A stretch of DNA of 64,000 nt from Virgisporangium aliadipatigenens (GTDB taxonomy: Bacteria > Actinomycetota > Actinomycetes > Mycobacteriales > Micromonosporaceae): positions 186,001-250,000 of the forward strand of contig NZ_BOPF01000008.1 of assembly GCF_016863615.1 (NCBI RefSeq), in the 5' to 3' direction. Positions 36,162 through 45,040 of the stretch are shown here, piece after piece. The notes beneath the pieces were generated by a model. It worked only from the letters and a program-made list of their open reading frames with translations. It was not told the DNA's origin and ran no database searches. Each line of letters starts with the position of its first letter. Position 1 is the first letter of the stretch. A program made the translations under genes and the position numbers.

Positions 36162-37691
36162 ATGACGGCATCCCCGACAGTTCACGACGATGACGAACGA
36201 CGACTCGCGGAACTCGGCTACAAGCAGGAGCTGAAGCGCAAGTGGAGCGCGTTCTCCAACTTCGCCATCTCCTTCAGCATCATCTCCATCCTGGCCGGCT
36301 GCTTCACCACGTTCGGCCAGGCGTGGAACAACGGCGGCCCGGTCGCCATCTCCTGGGGCTGGCCGCTCATCTCGATCTTCATCCTGCTGATCGGCTTCGC
36401 GATGTCCGAACTGGTGTCGGCGTACCCGACGGCCGGCGGCATCTACTGGTGGGCCTCGAAGATGGGCGGCCCGGTGCACGGCTGGTTCACCGGCTGGCTC
36501 AACCTCATCGGGTTGATCGCCGTCACCGCGTCGGTCGACTACGGCTGCGCGACGTTCCTCAACCTGGTGCTGACCAACACCGTGGACGGCTGGGACGGGA
36601 CGCTCAACCAGGTCTTCCTGCTCTTCGTGATCATCCTGGTGCTGCACGGGCTGATCAACGTGTTCGGCCAGCCGATCATCCACACCCTGCAGAACGTCTC
36701 CGTCTGGTGGCACGTCTTCGGTGCGGCCGTGATCGTGCTCATCCTGATGTTCGTGCCGGAGAAGCACCAGGGCGTGTCGTGGGTCTTCACGGAGACGTTC
36801 AACAACAGCGGCTTCGCCGACGGCTCCAACAGCAGCGGCATGTTCTGGCTGTACGTGCTGCCGCTCGGCTTCCTGCTGACGCAGTACACGATCACCGGCT
36901 TCGACGCCTGCGCGCACGTGTCGGAGGAGACCGTCGGCGCCTCCCGCGCGGCGGCGAACGGCCTCTGGCAGTCGATCGCGTACTCGGCCGTCGGCGGCTG
37001 GATCCTTTTGCTGGCACTGCTCTTCGCGGCCACCGACGTGCCGGCCATCAACGAGGCGGCCGGGTTCAGCGGCGCCGTTCTGGAGACGTCGCTGTCGAGC
37101 GGGTTCTTCAAGGCCGTCATCATCATCTCCACCGTGGGGCAGTTCTTCTGCGGGATGAGCTGCGTGACGTCGATGTCGCGGATGACGTTCGCGTTCGCCC
37201 GCGACCGGGGCCTGCCGGGATCGCGCGTACTGTCCAAAGTGGACCGCAACGGCACCCCGGTGAACGCCATCATCTTCGGCACGGTCGCCGGCCTCTTCCT
37301 GACGCTGCCGGCGCTGTACGAGGCGCCGAACGGCGCGCCGCTGGCGTTCTACGCGGTGGTCTCGGTGGCGGTCATCGGGCTGTACCTCGCGTTCCTCATC
37401 CCGATCCTGCTGCGGCTGCGGATGGGTGACCGCTTCCAGCCGGGCCCGTGGACGCTGGGCCGCAAGTACAAGGTGATCGGCTGGATCGCCGCCATCGAGA
37501 TCATCGTGGTGTCGGTGTACTTCATCCTGCCGTTCAGCCCGGCGGGTGTGCCGGGGAACGCGGACTTCGACTGGAAGGCGGTCAACTACGCGCCGATCGC
37601 GGTCGGCGTGGTGCTGCTTGCGGTGGCCGCGTACTGGTTCGCCAGCGGACGCAAGCACTTCACGGGGATGCGCAGCAACGTGAGCGAATAG
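36162..37691 (+). CDS. APC-family amino acid/amine permease
   Basis: 509 residues with about twelve membrane helices. RRLAELGYKQELKRKWSAFS and the first helix ISFSIISILAGCFTTFG match the GABA/choline/ethanolamine permease group of the amino acid-polyamine-organocation superfamily. WWASKMGGPVHGWFTGWLNL is the usual helix 2-3 segment. The start ATG follows AAAGGGAGGTG. Given its neighbours, an amino alcohol, polyamine or GABA-like amine is the probable substrate. Its TAG overlaps the GntR start by one base. Confidence 0.88.
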   Translation: MTASPTVHDDDERRLAELGYKQELKRKWSAFSNFAISFSIISILAGCFTTFGQAWNNGGPVAISWGWPLISIFILLIGFAMSELVSAYPTAGGIYWWASKMGGPVHGWFTGWLNLIGLIAVTASVDYGCATFLNLVLTNTVDGWDGTLNQVFLLFVIILVLHGLINVFGQPIIHTLQNVSVWWHVFGAAVIVLILMFVPEKHQGVSWVFTETFNNSGFADGSNSSGMFWLYVLPLGFLLTQYTITGFDACAHVSEETVGASRAAANGLWQSIAYSAVGGWILLLALLFAATDVPAINEAAGFSGAVLETSLSSGFFKAVIIISTVGQFFCGMSCVTSMSRMTFAFARDRGLPGSRVLSKVDRNGTPVNAIIFGTVAGLFLTLPALYEAPNGAPLAFYAVVSVAVIGLYLAFLIPILLRLRMGDRFQPGPWTLGRKYKVIGWIAAIEIIVVSVYFILPFSPAGVPGNADFDWKAVNYAPIAVGVVLLAVAAYWFASGRKHFTGMRSNVSE

Positions 37692-38416
37692 TGGAGCGGG
37701 TGGAGCTGCCCGAGGTCCCGACGTGGCGTCCGGTCCGCGGCGGTAACGCGTTCGAGATCACGGTCGCCCGGCTGGTGCAGGCGATCCGGCTCGGGCTCGT
37801 CGTGGTCGGTGAGCGTCTTCCGCCGGAACGGGAACTGGCGGAGCAGCTGCGCGTCTCGCGGGTGACGCTGCGGGACGCGATCGCGGCGCTGCGCGAGGCC
37901 GGGTACCTGGAGTCGCGCAGGGGGCGGGCCGGCGGCACCTTCGTGGTGCACTCCGGCCCGCCGGACGGCGCCACGTCGGACGCCACGACGCTGGCCCGGG
38001 AGATGGGCTCGCAGCTGACCGACGCGCTGGACTTCCGCCGCGTGCTCGAACCGGGCGCGGCGGCCCTGGCGGCGGCGCGCCCGCTCGCGGCGGCCCAGCG
38101 GTCCCGGCTGGTGGCCTGCCTGGTCGCCTCCCGGGACCGGCAGCAGAACCGGCGGGTGCACGACTCGCGGCTGCACCTGGCGATCGCGTCGGCCTCGGGC
38201 AGCCCGTCGGTGGCGGCGGCCGTCGCCGACGTGCAGCTACGGCTGGACCAGCTGCTGGCGGCCATCCCGGTGATCCGGCGCAACCTCGACCACTCCGACG
38301 CGCAGCACACCCGGATCGTGGACGCGATCCTCGCGGGTGATCCGGAGACGGCGCGCGGGGTAATGGAGGAGCATTGCGACGGGACCGCGGAACTGTTGCG
38401 AGGGTTGCTCGGGTGA
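37691..38416 (+). CDS. GntR-family (FadR subfamily) regulator
   Basis: 241 residues from GTG 37691 (GTG 37700 is an in-frame alternative). The winged helix-turn-helix is GERLPPERELAEQLRVSRVT followed by LRDAIAALREAGYLESRRGR. The C-terminal FCD domain has FRRVLEPGAAALAAARPLAA, LHLAIASASGSP and DAQHTRIVDAILAGDP, with the metal-binding His residues of that fold. It probably senses a carboxylate intermediate of the pathway and controls this cluster; a dyad immediately after its stop (38416-38437) is the best operator candidate. Confidence 0.9.
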   Translation: MERVELPEVPTWRPVRGGNAFEITVARLVQAIRLGLVVVGERLPPERELAEQLRVSRVTLRDAIAALREAGYLESRRGRAGGTFVVHSGPPDGATSDATTLAREMGSQLTDALDFRRVLEPGAAALAAARPLAAAQRSRLVACLVASRDRQQNRRVHDSRLHLAIASASGSPSVAAAVADVQLRLDQLLAAIPVIRRNLDHSDAQHTRIVDAILAGDPETARGVMEEHCDGTAELLRGLLG

Positions 38417-38437
38417 ATGGTTCTGGAGTAGACCATT
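38416..38437. promoter_or_regulatory. Dyad in front of the gamma-glutamyl ligase gene, candidate GntR operator
   Basis: AATGGT (38416-38421) and ACCATT (38432-38437) are perfect arms around 10 bases, in the only gap (40 bases) between the GntR gene and the ligase gene. GGTCTAC is shared, in inverse orientation, with the site at 35012-35020 near the flavoprotein start. Attribution to the GntR protein is inferred. Confidence 0.45.
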
Positions 38438-38456
38438 TAACGGATGAGGAGGGCGG

Positions 38457-39809
38457 ATGCTGACGGTCGAACACCTGGAGACCGCGGTCGACCGCGGCGA
38501 GATCGACACCGTGATCGTGGCCATCGTCGACATGCAGGGGCGCCTGCAGGGCAAGCGGTTCCACGCCCGGCATTTCGTCGACGAGGTGCTCGAACACGGC
38601 ACCGAGGGCTGCAACTACCTGCTCGCCGTCGACGTCGAGATGAACACCGTCGACGGGTACGAGATGTCGTCGTGGGCGCGGGGGTACGGCGACTTCGCGA
38701 TGATCCCGGACTTCTCGACGCTGCGGCGGATCCCGTGGTTCCCGGCGACCGCGCTCGTGATCGCCGACCTGAAGTGGCTGGACCACACGCCCGTTCCGGC
38801 GTCGCCGCGGCAGATCCTGCAGGCGCAGCTGGCCCGGCTCGCCGACGCCGGCTACCGCTCGTTCGCCGGCACCGAGCTGGAGTTCGTGGCCTACCGGGAC
38901 TCCTACGAGGAGGCCTACCGCAAGGGCTACCGCGACCTGGTGCCGGCCAACCAGTTCAACGCCGACTACTCGCTCCTGCAGACCGCGCGCATCGAACCGC
39001 TGCTGCGCCGCATCCGCAACGACATGTACGGGGCCGGGCTCACCCCGGAGAGCGCCAAGGGCGAGTGCAACCTGGGCCAGCACGAGATCGCGTTCCGCTT
39101 CGCCGAGTCGCTCACGGCCGCCGACCACCACGTCATCTACAAGAACGGCGCCAAGGAGATCGCCGCGCAGGAGGGCGTCTCCATCACGTTCATGGCCAAG
39201 CCGAACGCGCGCGAGGGCAACTCCTGCCACATCCACTTCTCGCTGCAGGGGCTCGACGGCACGCACGTGGGCTACGGCGACGGGCCGGGCCACATGTCGC
39301 CGCTGATGGCGAGCGCGGTCGCCGGGATGATCGCGACGATGCGCGAGTTCACCCTGCTGTTCGCCCCGAACATCAACTCCTACAAGCGTTACCAGGCCGG
39401 CAGTTTCGCGCCGACGGCGGTTCGCTGGGGCACCGACAACCGCACCTGCGCGCTGCGCCTCGTCGGCCACAGCCCGGCGTCCCTGCGCATCGAGAACCGC
39501 GTCCCCGGCGCCGACGTCAACCCGTACCTAGCCATCGCCGGGCTGGTCGCCGGCGCGCTGCACGGCATCGAGCACGGGCTCACGCTGGAGGACGAGTACA
39601 CCGGCAACGCCTACACCGACGAGTCGGCCCCGCACGTTCCGGCGAACCTGCGCGACGCGCTCGCGTTGTGGGAGGGGAGCGACATCGCGCGGGCGGCGTT
39701 CGGCGACGAGGTCGTCGCGCACTACGCCAACAACGCCAGAGTGGAGCTGGCCGCGTTCGACGCCGCGGTAACCGATTGGGAACTGGTCCGCGGCTTCGAG
39801 CGCCTGTAA
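38457..39809 (+). CDS. Glutamine-synthetase-like gamma-glutamyl-amine ligase
   Basis: 450 residues behind AGGAGGGCGG. The GS fold is clear: AGTELEFVAYRDSYEEAYRK, GQHEIAFRFAE, KPNAREGNSCHIHFSL and KRYQAGSFAPTAVRW. It diverges from true GlnA: the N-terminus opens with TVIVAIVDMQGRLQGKRFHA, as in PuuA and the actinobacterial GlnA3/GlnA4 types, which attach glutamate to polyamines or ethanolamine using ATP. The adjoining permease, aldehyde dehydrogenase and PuuD-type hydrolase support this role rather than ammonium assimilation. Confidence 0.87.
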   Translation: MLTVEHLETAVDRGEIDTVIVAIVDMQGRLQGKRFHARHFVDEVLEHGTEGCNYLLAVDVEMNTVDGYEMSSWARGYGDFAMIPDFSTLRRIPWFPATALVIADLKWLDHTPVPASPRQILQAQLARLADAGYRSFAGTELEFVAYRDSYEEAYRKGYRDLVPANQFNADYSLLQTARIEPLLRRIRNDMYGAGLTPESAKGECNLGQHEIAFRFAESLTAADHHVIYKNGAKEIAAQEGVSITFMAKPNAREGNSCHIHFSLQGLDGTHVGYGDGPGHMSPLMASAVAGMIATMREFTLLFAPNINSYKRYQAGSFAPTAVRWGTDNRTCALRLVGHSPASLRIENRVPGADVNPYLAIAGLVAGALHGIEHGLTLEDEYTGNAYTDESAPHVPANLRDALALWEGSDIARAAFGDEVVAHYANNARVELAAFDAAVTDWELVRGFERL

Positions 39810-39872
39810 GGGGGTTTGACGGGGGTGGTGGGCCGCCCTCGTCAAACCCGGGGAACAGAAAGGGAAAGCACC

Positions 39873-41228
39873 GTGCACGACGTCATCAGTCCGGTGACCG
39901 AGGAGGTCGTCGCGACCGTCCCGTCCGCCTCCGTCGAGGAGACCGACGCGGCGATCGCCCGGGCCGCCGCGGCGTTCCCGGCGTGGCGGGCGGTGTCGCC
40001 CGGCGATCGGGCGCGGCTGCTGCGCCGCTTCGCGTCCACAGTGGACTCGCACATCGAGGAGCTGGCCGCGCTGGAGGTGCGCAACAGCGGCCACACGATC
40101 GGCAACGCGCGCTGGGAGGCGGGCAACGTCCGGGACGTCCTCGACTACTACGCGGCCGCCCCGGAACGCCTGTCCGGCAAGCAGATCCCGGTCGCCGGTG
40201 GGCTCGACGTGACGATCTACGAGCCGCTCGGCGTGGTGGGCGTCATCGTGCCGTGGAACTTCCCGATGCCGATCGCCGGGTGGGGGTTCGCGCCCGCGCT
40301 CGCGGCCGGCAACACCGTCGTGCTCAAGCCCGCCGAGCTGACCCCGCTCACCGCGCTCCGCCTCGCCGAGCTGGCCCTGGAGGCCGGCCTTCCGGAGGGC
40401 GTGTTCACCGTGATCCCGGGCAAGGGCTCGGTGGTGGGGGAGCGCTTCGTCACGAATCCCTCGGTGCGCAAGGTCTGTTTCACCGGTTCGACCGGGGTGG
40501 GCAAGCGCATCATGGCCGGCTGCGCCGATCAGGTGAAGCGGGTGACGCTGGAGCTGGGCGGCAAGAGCGCCAACATCGTGTTCGCCGACGCCGACCTCGA
40601 GCGCGCCGCGGCCGCCGCCCCGGGCGCGGTCTTCGACAATGCGGGCCAGGACTGCTGCGCGCGCTCGCGGATGCTCGTCCAGCGCGCCGTCTACGACCGT
40701 TTCATGGAACTGCTGGAGCCCGCAGTGAAGCGGTTCCGCTGCACCGATCCGGCCGACGAGGCGGCGCAGATGGGCCCGCTCATCTCGGCGGCGCAGCGGG
40801 ACAGCGTGGCGTCCTATGTGGACGGTGCCGACGTCGCGTTCGCCGGGGAAGCGCCGTCCGGCAAGGGTTTCTGGTTCCCGCCGACCGTGCTGAGCGCCGG
40901 GAGCACCGACGACCGGCACTGGCGCGAAGAGGTGTTCGGGCCGGTGCTGTCGGTGCTGCCGTTCGACGACGAGGCCGAGGCGATCCGGCTCGCCAACGAC
41001 ACCGAGTACGGGCTCTCCGGTTCCGTCTGGACCAGGGACCTGGGCCGCGCGATCCGCGTCTCGCGGGGCGTGGAGACCGGCAATCTCAGCGTCAACTCCA
41101 ACTCCTCGGTGCGCTACTGGACCCCGTTCGGGGGCATGAAGCAGTCCGGGTTCGGCCGCGAGCTCGGACCCGACGCGGTCGCCGCGTTCACCGACGTCAA
41201 GAACATCTTCTTCAGCAGCGACGAGTAG
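39873..41228 (+). CDS. NAD(P)-dependent aldehyde dehydrogenase
   Basis: 451 residues from GTG 39873, after AAGGGAAA. The family marks are present: VIVPWNFPMPIAGWGFAPAL, TGSTGVGKRIM, the catalytic Glu in LELGGKSANIVF and the catalytic Cys in DNAGQDCCARSR (about residue 260). By analogy with PuuC it would oxidise the gamma-glutamyl aldehyde formed in the pathway, though betaine or other aldehydes are possible. It sits between the ligase and the SDR gene with short gaps, in one probable operon. Confidence 0.92.
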   Translation: MHDVISPVTEEVVATVPSASVEETDAAIARAAAAFPAWRAVSPGDRARLLRRFASTVDSHIEELAALEVRNSGHTIGNARWEAGNVRDVLDYYAAAPERLSGKQIPVAGGLDVTIYEPLGVVGVIVPWNFPMPIAGWGFAPALAAGNTVVLKPAELTPLTALRLAELALEAGLPEGVFTVIPGKGSVVGERFVTNPSVRKVCFTGSTGVGKRIMAGCADQVKRVTLELGGKSANIVFADADLERAAAAAPGAVFDNAGQDCCARSRMLVQRAVYDRFMELLEPAVKRFRCTDPADEAAQMGPLISAAQRDSVASYVDGADVAFAGEAPSGKGFWFPPTVLSAGSTDDRHWREEVFGPVLSVLPFDDEAEAIRLANDTEYGLSGSVWTRDLGRAIRVSRGVETGNLSVNSNSSVRYWTPFGGMKQSGFGRELGPDAVAAFTDVKNIFFSSDE

Positions 41229-41242
41229 AGCCGGAGGGCACA

Positions 41243-42010
41243 GTGCAGGGCAGGTTGGAGGGACGGGTCGCCGTCATCACCGGGGCGGGCAGCGGGATCG
41301 GGCTCGCCACGGCGCGCCGGTTCGCGTCCGAGGGGGCGCGCGTCGTGGCGGCCGACCTCAACGGCGACGCCGCGAAGGCCACCGCCGACGAGGTGGGCGG
41401 CGACGCGGTCACCGTCGACGTCGCCGACGAGCAGCAGGTGCGGGAGCTCTTCGACGGAGTGGTCGAACGGCACGGCCGGCTCGACGTCGCGTTCAACAAC
41501 GCCGGCATCTCGCCGCCCGACGACGACTCCATCCTCGCCACCGGCATCGAGGCCTGGGAACGGGTCATGACCGTCAACACCACGAGCGTCTACTACTGCT
41601 GCAAGTACGCCATCCCGTACATGCAGCGGCAGGGCAAGGGTTCGATCATCAACACGGCCAGCTTCGTGGCGCTGCTGGGCGCGGCGACGTCGCAGATCGC
41701 CTACACGGCGAGCAAGGGCGCGGTGCTGTCGATGACCCGCGAACTGGGTGTGCAGTTCGCGCGCGAGGGCATCCGGGTCAACGCCCTGTGCCCGGGCCCG
41801 ATCGCCACGCCGCTGCTGATGGAGCTGTTCGCCAAGGACCCCGAACGGGCGGCCCGCCGGCTCGTGCACGTCCCGATGGGGCGCTTCGGCAAGCCCGAGG
41901 AGATCGCCGCCGCGGTGGCGTTCCTGGCGAGCGACGACAGCAGCTTCATGACGGCGAACACGTTCGTCGTCGACGGGGGCATCACGGGCGCCTACGTCAC
42001 ACCGCTATGA
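41243..42010 (+). CDS. Short-chain dehydrogenase/reductase (SDR)
   Basis: 255 residues from GTG 41243, with GGAGGG upstream. The cofactor loop TGAGSGIG is at about 13-20, NNAGIS near 83, and the catalytic YTASKGA has the YxxxK pair; AADLN after the second strand suggests NAD(H) preference. The end FVVDGGITGAYVTPL is normal. In this cluster it may oxidise an alcohol to the aldehyde used by the neighbouring dehydrogenase, for example gamma-glutamyl-ethanolamide, a step otherwise missing here. That assignment is inferred. Its stop overlaps the next start (ATGA). Confidence 0.88.
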   Translation: MQGRLEGRVAVITGAGSGIGLATARRFASEGARVVAADLNGDAAKATADEVGGDAVTVDVADEQQVRELFDGVVERHGRLDVAFNNAGISPPDDDSILATGIEAWERVMTVNTTSVYYCCKYAIPYMQRQGKGSIINTASFVALLGAATSQIAYTASKGAVLSMTRELGVQFAREGIRVNALCPGPIATPLLMELFAKDPERAARRLVHVPMGRFGKPEEIAAAVAFLASDDSSFMTANTFVVDGGITGAYVTPL

Positions 42011-42693
42011 GGCCGCTGATCGGGATCACCGCCTACGTGGAGCAGGCGGCGTGGGGGGTGTGGGACCAGCGGGCCGTGCTGATCCCCGAGACCTACGTGC
42101 GCATGGTCCACGAGGCGGGTGGCCGTGCGGTGGTCGTTCCCCCGGATGCTCTTGATGCCCCCGATCTGGTGGCGCGGCTCGACGGCCTGGTCCTGGCGGG
42201 TGGCGCCGACATCGAACCGGCGCGGTACGGCGCCGAGGCGCACGCGACCACGGTGACCCGCCCCGACCGCGACGCCGGCGAACTGGCGGTCCTCGCGGCC
42301 GCCCTGGACGCCGACCGGCCCGTCCTGGGGGTCTGCCGCGGCATGGAGTTGCTGGCGGTCGCCTACGGCGGAACGCTGCACCAGCACCTGCCCGACCTGC
42401 TCGGCACCACCCGCCACCAGCCCTCGCCCGGCGTCTACGGCTCGCACGACGTGCGGTTCGTCGCGGGATCGCGGGCGGCCAAGATCTTCGGCGAACGGGC
42501 GGAGACCAACTCCTACCACCACCAGGCGGTCGACGACCCCGGGCGGCTCACCGTGACCGGCCGCTGCGACGACGGCGTGGTCGAGGCGGTGGAGGACCCG
42601 TCGCTGCGGTTCGTGTTCGGGGTGCAGTGGCACCCGGAGACGGCCGGCGACCCCCGCCCCTTCGCCGCGCTGGTCGAGGCGAGTCTGGGATAA
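42007..42693 (+). CDS. Gamma-glutamyl-gamma-aminobutyrate hydrolase-like class I amidotransferase (PuuD-like)
   Basis: 228 residues, coupled to the SDR gene. The catalytic triad of class I glutamine amidotransferases is complete: Cys110 in LGVCRGMEL, His209 and Glu211 in FGVQWHPE. DGLVLAGGADIEPARYG and TNSYHHQAVDDP are typical of the peptidase C26 / PuuD branch, which splits gamma-glutamyl amine products back to glutamate. It is the expected last enzyme of a gamma-glutamyl pathway and closes this cluster. Confidence 0.9.
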   Translation: MRPLIGITAYVEQAAWGVWDQRAVLIPETYVRMVHEAGGRAVVVPPDALDAPDLVARLDGLVLAGGADIEPARYGAEAHATTVTRPDRDAGELAVLAAALDADRPVLGVCRGMELLAVAYGGTLHQHLPDLLGTTRHQPSPGVYGSHDVRFVAGSRAAKIFGERAETNSYHHQAVDDPGRLTVTGRCDDGVVEAVEDPSLRFVFGVQWHPETAGDPRPFAALVEASLG

Positions 42694-42733
42694 CGGTTGT
42701 GGCCCGCGGGGACGGCGCCGCAGGATCGGCGGC

Positions 42734-43285
42734 ATGAAGCTGCACGAGTCCATCGACCAGCGGCTGCGGGAGTTCATCGACGCGCAGCCGATGTTCTTCG
42801 TGGCCACCGCTCCCGCCGGCGCCGACGGCCACGTGAACGTCTCACCGAAGGGCGGCCGCGGCACGCTCGTCGTCCTCGACCCGCTGCGGGTGGCGTACCT
42901 CGACTACACCGGCAGCGGCGCCGAGACCATCGCCCACCTGCGCGACAACGGCCGGATCACGCTCATGTGGTGCGCCTTCGCCGGCCCGCCGAACATCGTG
43001 CGCGTGCACGGGACCGGCCGGGCGGTGCTGCCCACCGATCCGGACTTCGACGGCCTCCTGGCGGCATTCGACGCACCGGACAGGCACGGGCTGCGGTCGG
43101 TCATCGAGGTGACGGCCGACCGGGTCAGCGACTCGTGCGGCTTCCAGGTGCCGCTCATGGAGTACGTCGGCGACCGGGACCTGCTGACCCGGTGGACCGA
43201 GCGCAAGAGCGAGTCCGATCTGGACGAATACCGGGCCCAGAAGAACGCCCGGAGCATCGACGGCCTGCCCGCACTGAAGAGTTAG
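42734..43285 (+). CDS. Pyridoxamine-5'-phosphate-oxidase-like FMN-binding protein
   Basis: 183 residues with the split-barrel fold: QPMFFVATAPAGADGHVNVS, PKGGRGTLVVLDP, VAYLDYTGSGAETIAHLRDN and ITLMWCAFAGPPNIVRVHGT. This PPOX-type branch binds FMN or F420 and often reduces small molecules; it lacks the C-terminal substrate segment of true PdxH. 40 bases after the amidotransferase gene and 9 before map, so it may be co-transcribed with either. Confidence 0.82.
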   Translation: MKLHESIDQRLREFIDAQPMFFVATAPAGADGHVNVSPKGGRGTLVVLDPLRVAYLDYTGSGAETIAHLRDNGRITLMWCAFAGPPNIVRVHGTGRAVLPTDPDFDGLLAAFDAPDRHGLRSVIEVTADRVSDSCGFQVPLMEYVGDRDLLTRWTERKSESDLDEYRAQKNARSIDGLPALKS

Positions 43286-43294
43286 TCTCGGGGA

Positions 43295-44152
43295 ATGCAG
43301 ACCCGCGCTCCGCTTCGACCAGGCACGCTCTCCCCGTGGCGGGAGGTGCCGGCGCACATCACGCGACCGGAGTACGTCGGCAAGCGCGGCCCGAAGCGGT
43401 CCCGCGGCTCCGACGTCCAGACCCCCGAGACGATCGAGAAGATGCGGATCGCCGGGCGGCTCGCGGCCCAGGCCACGCAGCTCGCCGGGGAGCACTGCCG
43501 GCCCGGCGTCACCACCGACGAGATCGACGCGATCGTGCACGAGTTCCTCTGCGACCACGGGGCCTACCCGTCGACGCTGGGCTACAAGGGCTTCCCCAAG
43601 TCCTGCTGCACCTCGCTCAACGAGGTCATCTGCCACGGCATCCCTGACACGACCGTGATCGAGGACGGCGACATCATCAACGTCGACGTGACCGCGTTCA
43701 TCGGCGGGGTGCACGGCGACACGGATGCGACGTTCTGCGTGGGCAACGTCTCCGAGGAGGCGCGGCTGCTCGTCGAACGCACCCACGAGGCGATGATGCG
43801 GGGCATCAAGGCCGTCGCGCCGGGGCGTTCGATCAACGTCATCGGGCGGGTCATCGAGGCTTACGCGCGCCGGTTCGGCTACGGGGTGGTGCGCGACTTC
43901 ACCGGGCACGGCATCGGTGAGTCGTTCCACTCGGGCCTGTACATCCCGCACTACGACAAGCCGGACCTGACGACGGTCATGGAGCCGGGGATGACGTTCA
44001 CGATCGAGCCGATGATCTGCCTCGGCACGCACCAGTACGAGATGTGGCGGGACGGCTGGACCGTGGTCACCAAGGACCGCAAGTGGACGGCGCAGTTCGA
44101 GCACACCATCGTGGTGACCGAGGACGGGTACGAGATCCTGACGCTGCCGTGA
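43295..44152 (+). CDS. map: Methionine aminopeptidase type I
   Basis: 285 residues. The ~40-residue N-terminal extension ending [15 protein letters not shown], with a PxxP-like stretch, is the form seen in actinobacteria (MapB type). The metal ligands lie in [39 protein letters not shown] and [11 protein letters not shown]. It removes N-terminal methionine from nascent proteins. The stop codon (44150-44152) lies inside copy B of the 44-nt repeat. Confidence 0.95.
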   Translation: MQTRAPLRPGTLSPWREVPAHITRPEYVGKRGPKRSRGSDVQTPETIEKMRIAGRLAAQATQLAGEHCRPGVTTDEIDAIVHEFLCDHGAYPSTLGYKGFPKSCCTSLNEVICHGIPDTTVIEDGDIINVDVTAFIGGVHGDTDATFCVGNVSEEARLLVERTHEAMMRGIKAVAPGRSINVIGRVIEAYARRFGYGVVRDFTGHGIGESFHSGLYIPHYDKPDLTTVMEPGMTFTIEPMICLGTHQYEMWRDGWTVVTKDRKWTAQFEHTIVVTEDGYEILTLP

Positions 44153-44192
44153 GCAGCAAGGACCGCAGCTTGCGAGGACCGCTGTCGCGAAC
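44149..44192 (+). repeat. 44-nt dispersed repeat, copy B
   Basis: Begins at the last bases of map (GTGAGC) and ends CTGTCGCGAAC, sharing GCAGCTTGCGAG and the 3' end with copies A and C but diverging between positions 8 and 15. The map stop codon is provided by the repeat itself. Confidence 0.75.
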
Positions 44193-44204
44193 CATGAGGC
44201 ACTG

Positions 44205-44906
44205 ATGGTGGAGACCGTACCGGCCGCGCTCGATCCGGATCATCACGCCGACGTCGCCGGCGGGTGGTTGCGCGCGGCCGTCTTCGGGGCGATGGACGGG
44301 CTGGTCAGCAACATCGCGCTGATCGCCGGTGTGGGTGGGGCCGCCGTCGCACCGCGCACCGTGGTGCTGACCGGGGTCGCCGGGCTCGTGGCGGGCGCGA
44401 TCTCCATGGCGCTCGGCGAGTACACCAGCGTGCGCACGTCAAACGAGCAGATTCAGGCCGAGGTCGCCAAGGAACGCCGCGAACTGGAGAAGCATCCCGA
44501 CGCGGAGGCCGCCGAGCTGGCCGCCATCTGGGAGGGCCGGGGCCTGCCCCCGGAACTGGCGCTGGAGGTCGCGCGGTCGTTGGCCCGCGATCCGCGGGAG
44601 GCGCTGCGGGTGCACGCCCAGGAGGAGTTGGGGGTCGATCCGGACGAGGTGCCGAGCCCGTGGGTGGCGGCGGGATCGTCGTTCGTGTGCTTCGCGGTGG
44701 GGGCATTGGTGCCCGTGCTGCCGTATCTCTTCGGTGCCACGGTGTTGTGGCCTGCCTTGGTCGCCGGTGGGTTCGGGCTGTTCACCGCTGGTGCGGTGGT
44801 GGCCCGCTTCACCGGACGGCCGTGGTGGCGCAGTGGCCTTCGGCAGTTGGTGCTGGGGTCGGGGGCCGCCGCGGCGACCTATCTCATCGGAATGTGGATC
44901 TCTTAG
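44205..44906 (+). CDS. VIT1/CCC1-family membrane transporter
   Basis: 233 residues with five hydrophobic helices. AAVFGAMDGLVSNIALIAGV and AGAISMALGEYTSVRTSNEQ are the family's helix 1 and the conserved GxYxS-type segment ahead of the helical cytoplasmic metal-binding domain (about 80-145, Glu-rich, EVAKERRELEKHPDAEAAEL). Members move Fe2+ or Mn2+ across membranes. Ends shortly before a strong bidirectional terminator. Confidence 0.87.
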   Translation: MVETVPAALDPDHHADVAGGWLRAAVFGAMDGLVSNIALIAGVGGAAVAPRTVVLTGVAGLVAGAISMALGEYTSVRTSNEQIQAEVAKERRELEKHPDAEAAELAAIWEGRGLPPELALEVARSLARDPREALRVHAQEELGVDPDEVPSPWVAAGSSFVCFAVGALVPVLPYLFGATVLWPALVAGGFGLFTAGAVVARFTGRPWWRSGLRQLVLGSGAAAATYLIGMWIS

Positions 44907-44973
44907 GTAGGACCGGCCCAACGCATCTTTGGCTCCTCAGTTTGTGTGTTTTCCTGTGGAGCTATATCATCCC

Positions 44974-45005
44974 GCGCCCGCTGCCGGGGTGGTGGCAGCG
45001 GGCGC
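44974..45005. terminator. Bidirectional hairpin between convergent genes
   Basis: Perfect 12-bp stem (44974-44985 / 44994-45005; GCGCCCGCTGCC) with an 8-base loop, between the stops of the VIT1-type gene (44906) and the ABC permease (45041). A T-rich stretch precedes it on the plus strand. Confidence 0.8.
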
Positions 45006-45040
45006 AGGGGTGGCACGAGTCCGGGAGTGTGTCGCGTCCG

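Noticed and set aside
38457-39809. GS-like gene as ordinary glutamine synthetase glnA
   Set aside because: N-terminal sequence and neighbours (permease, aldehyde dehydrogenase, PuuD-like hydrolase, GntR) match gamma-glutamyl-amine ligases.
44974-45005. Palindrome after the VIT1-type gene as a mobile-repeat end
   Set aside because: Its place between two convergent stops and its hairpin strength are explained by a bidirectional terminator.
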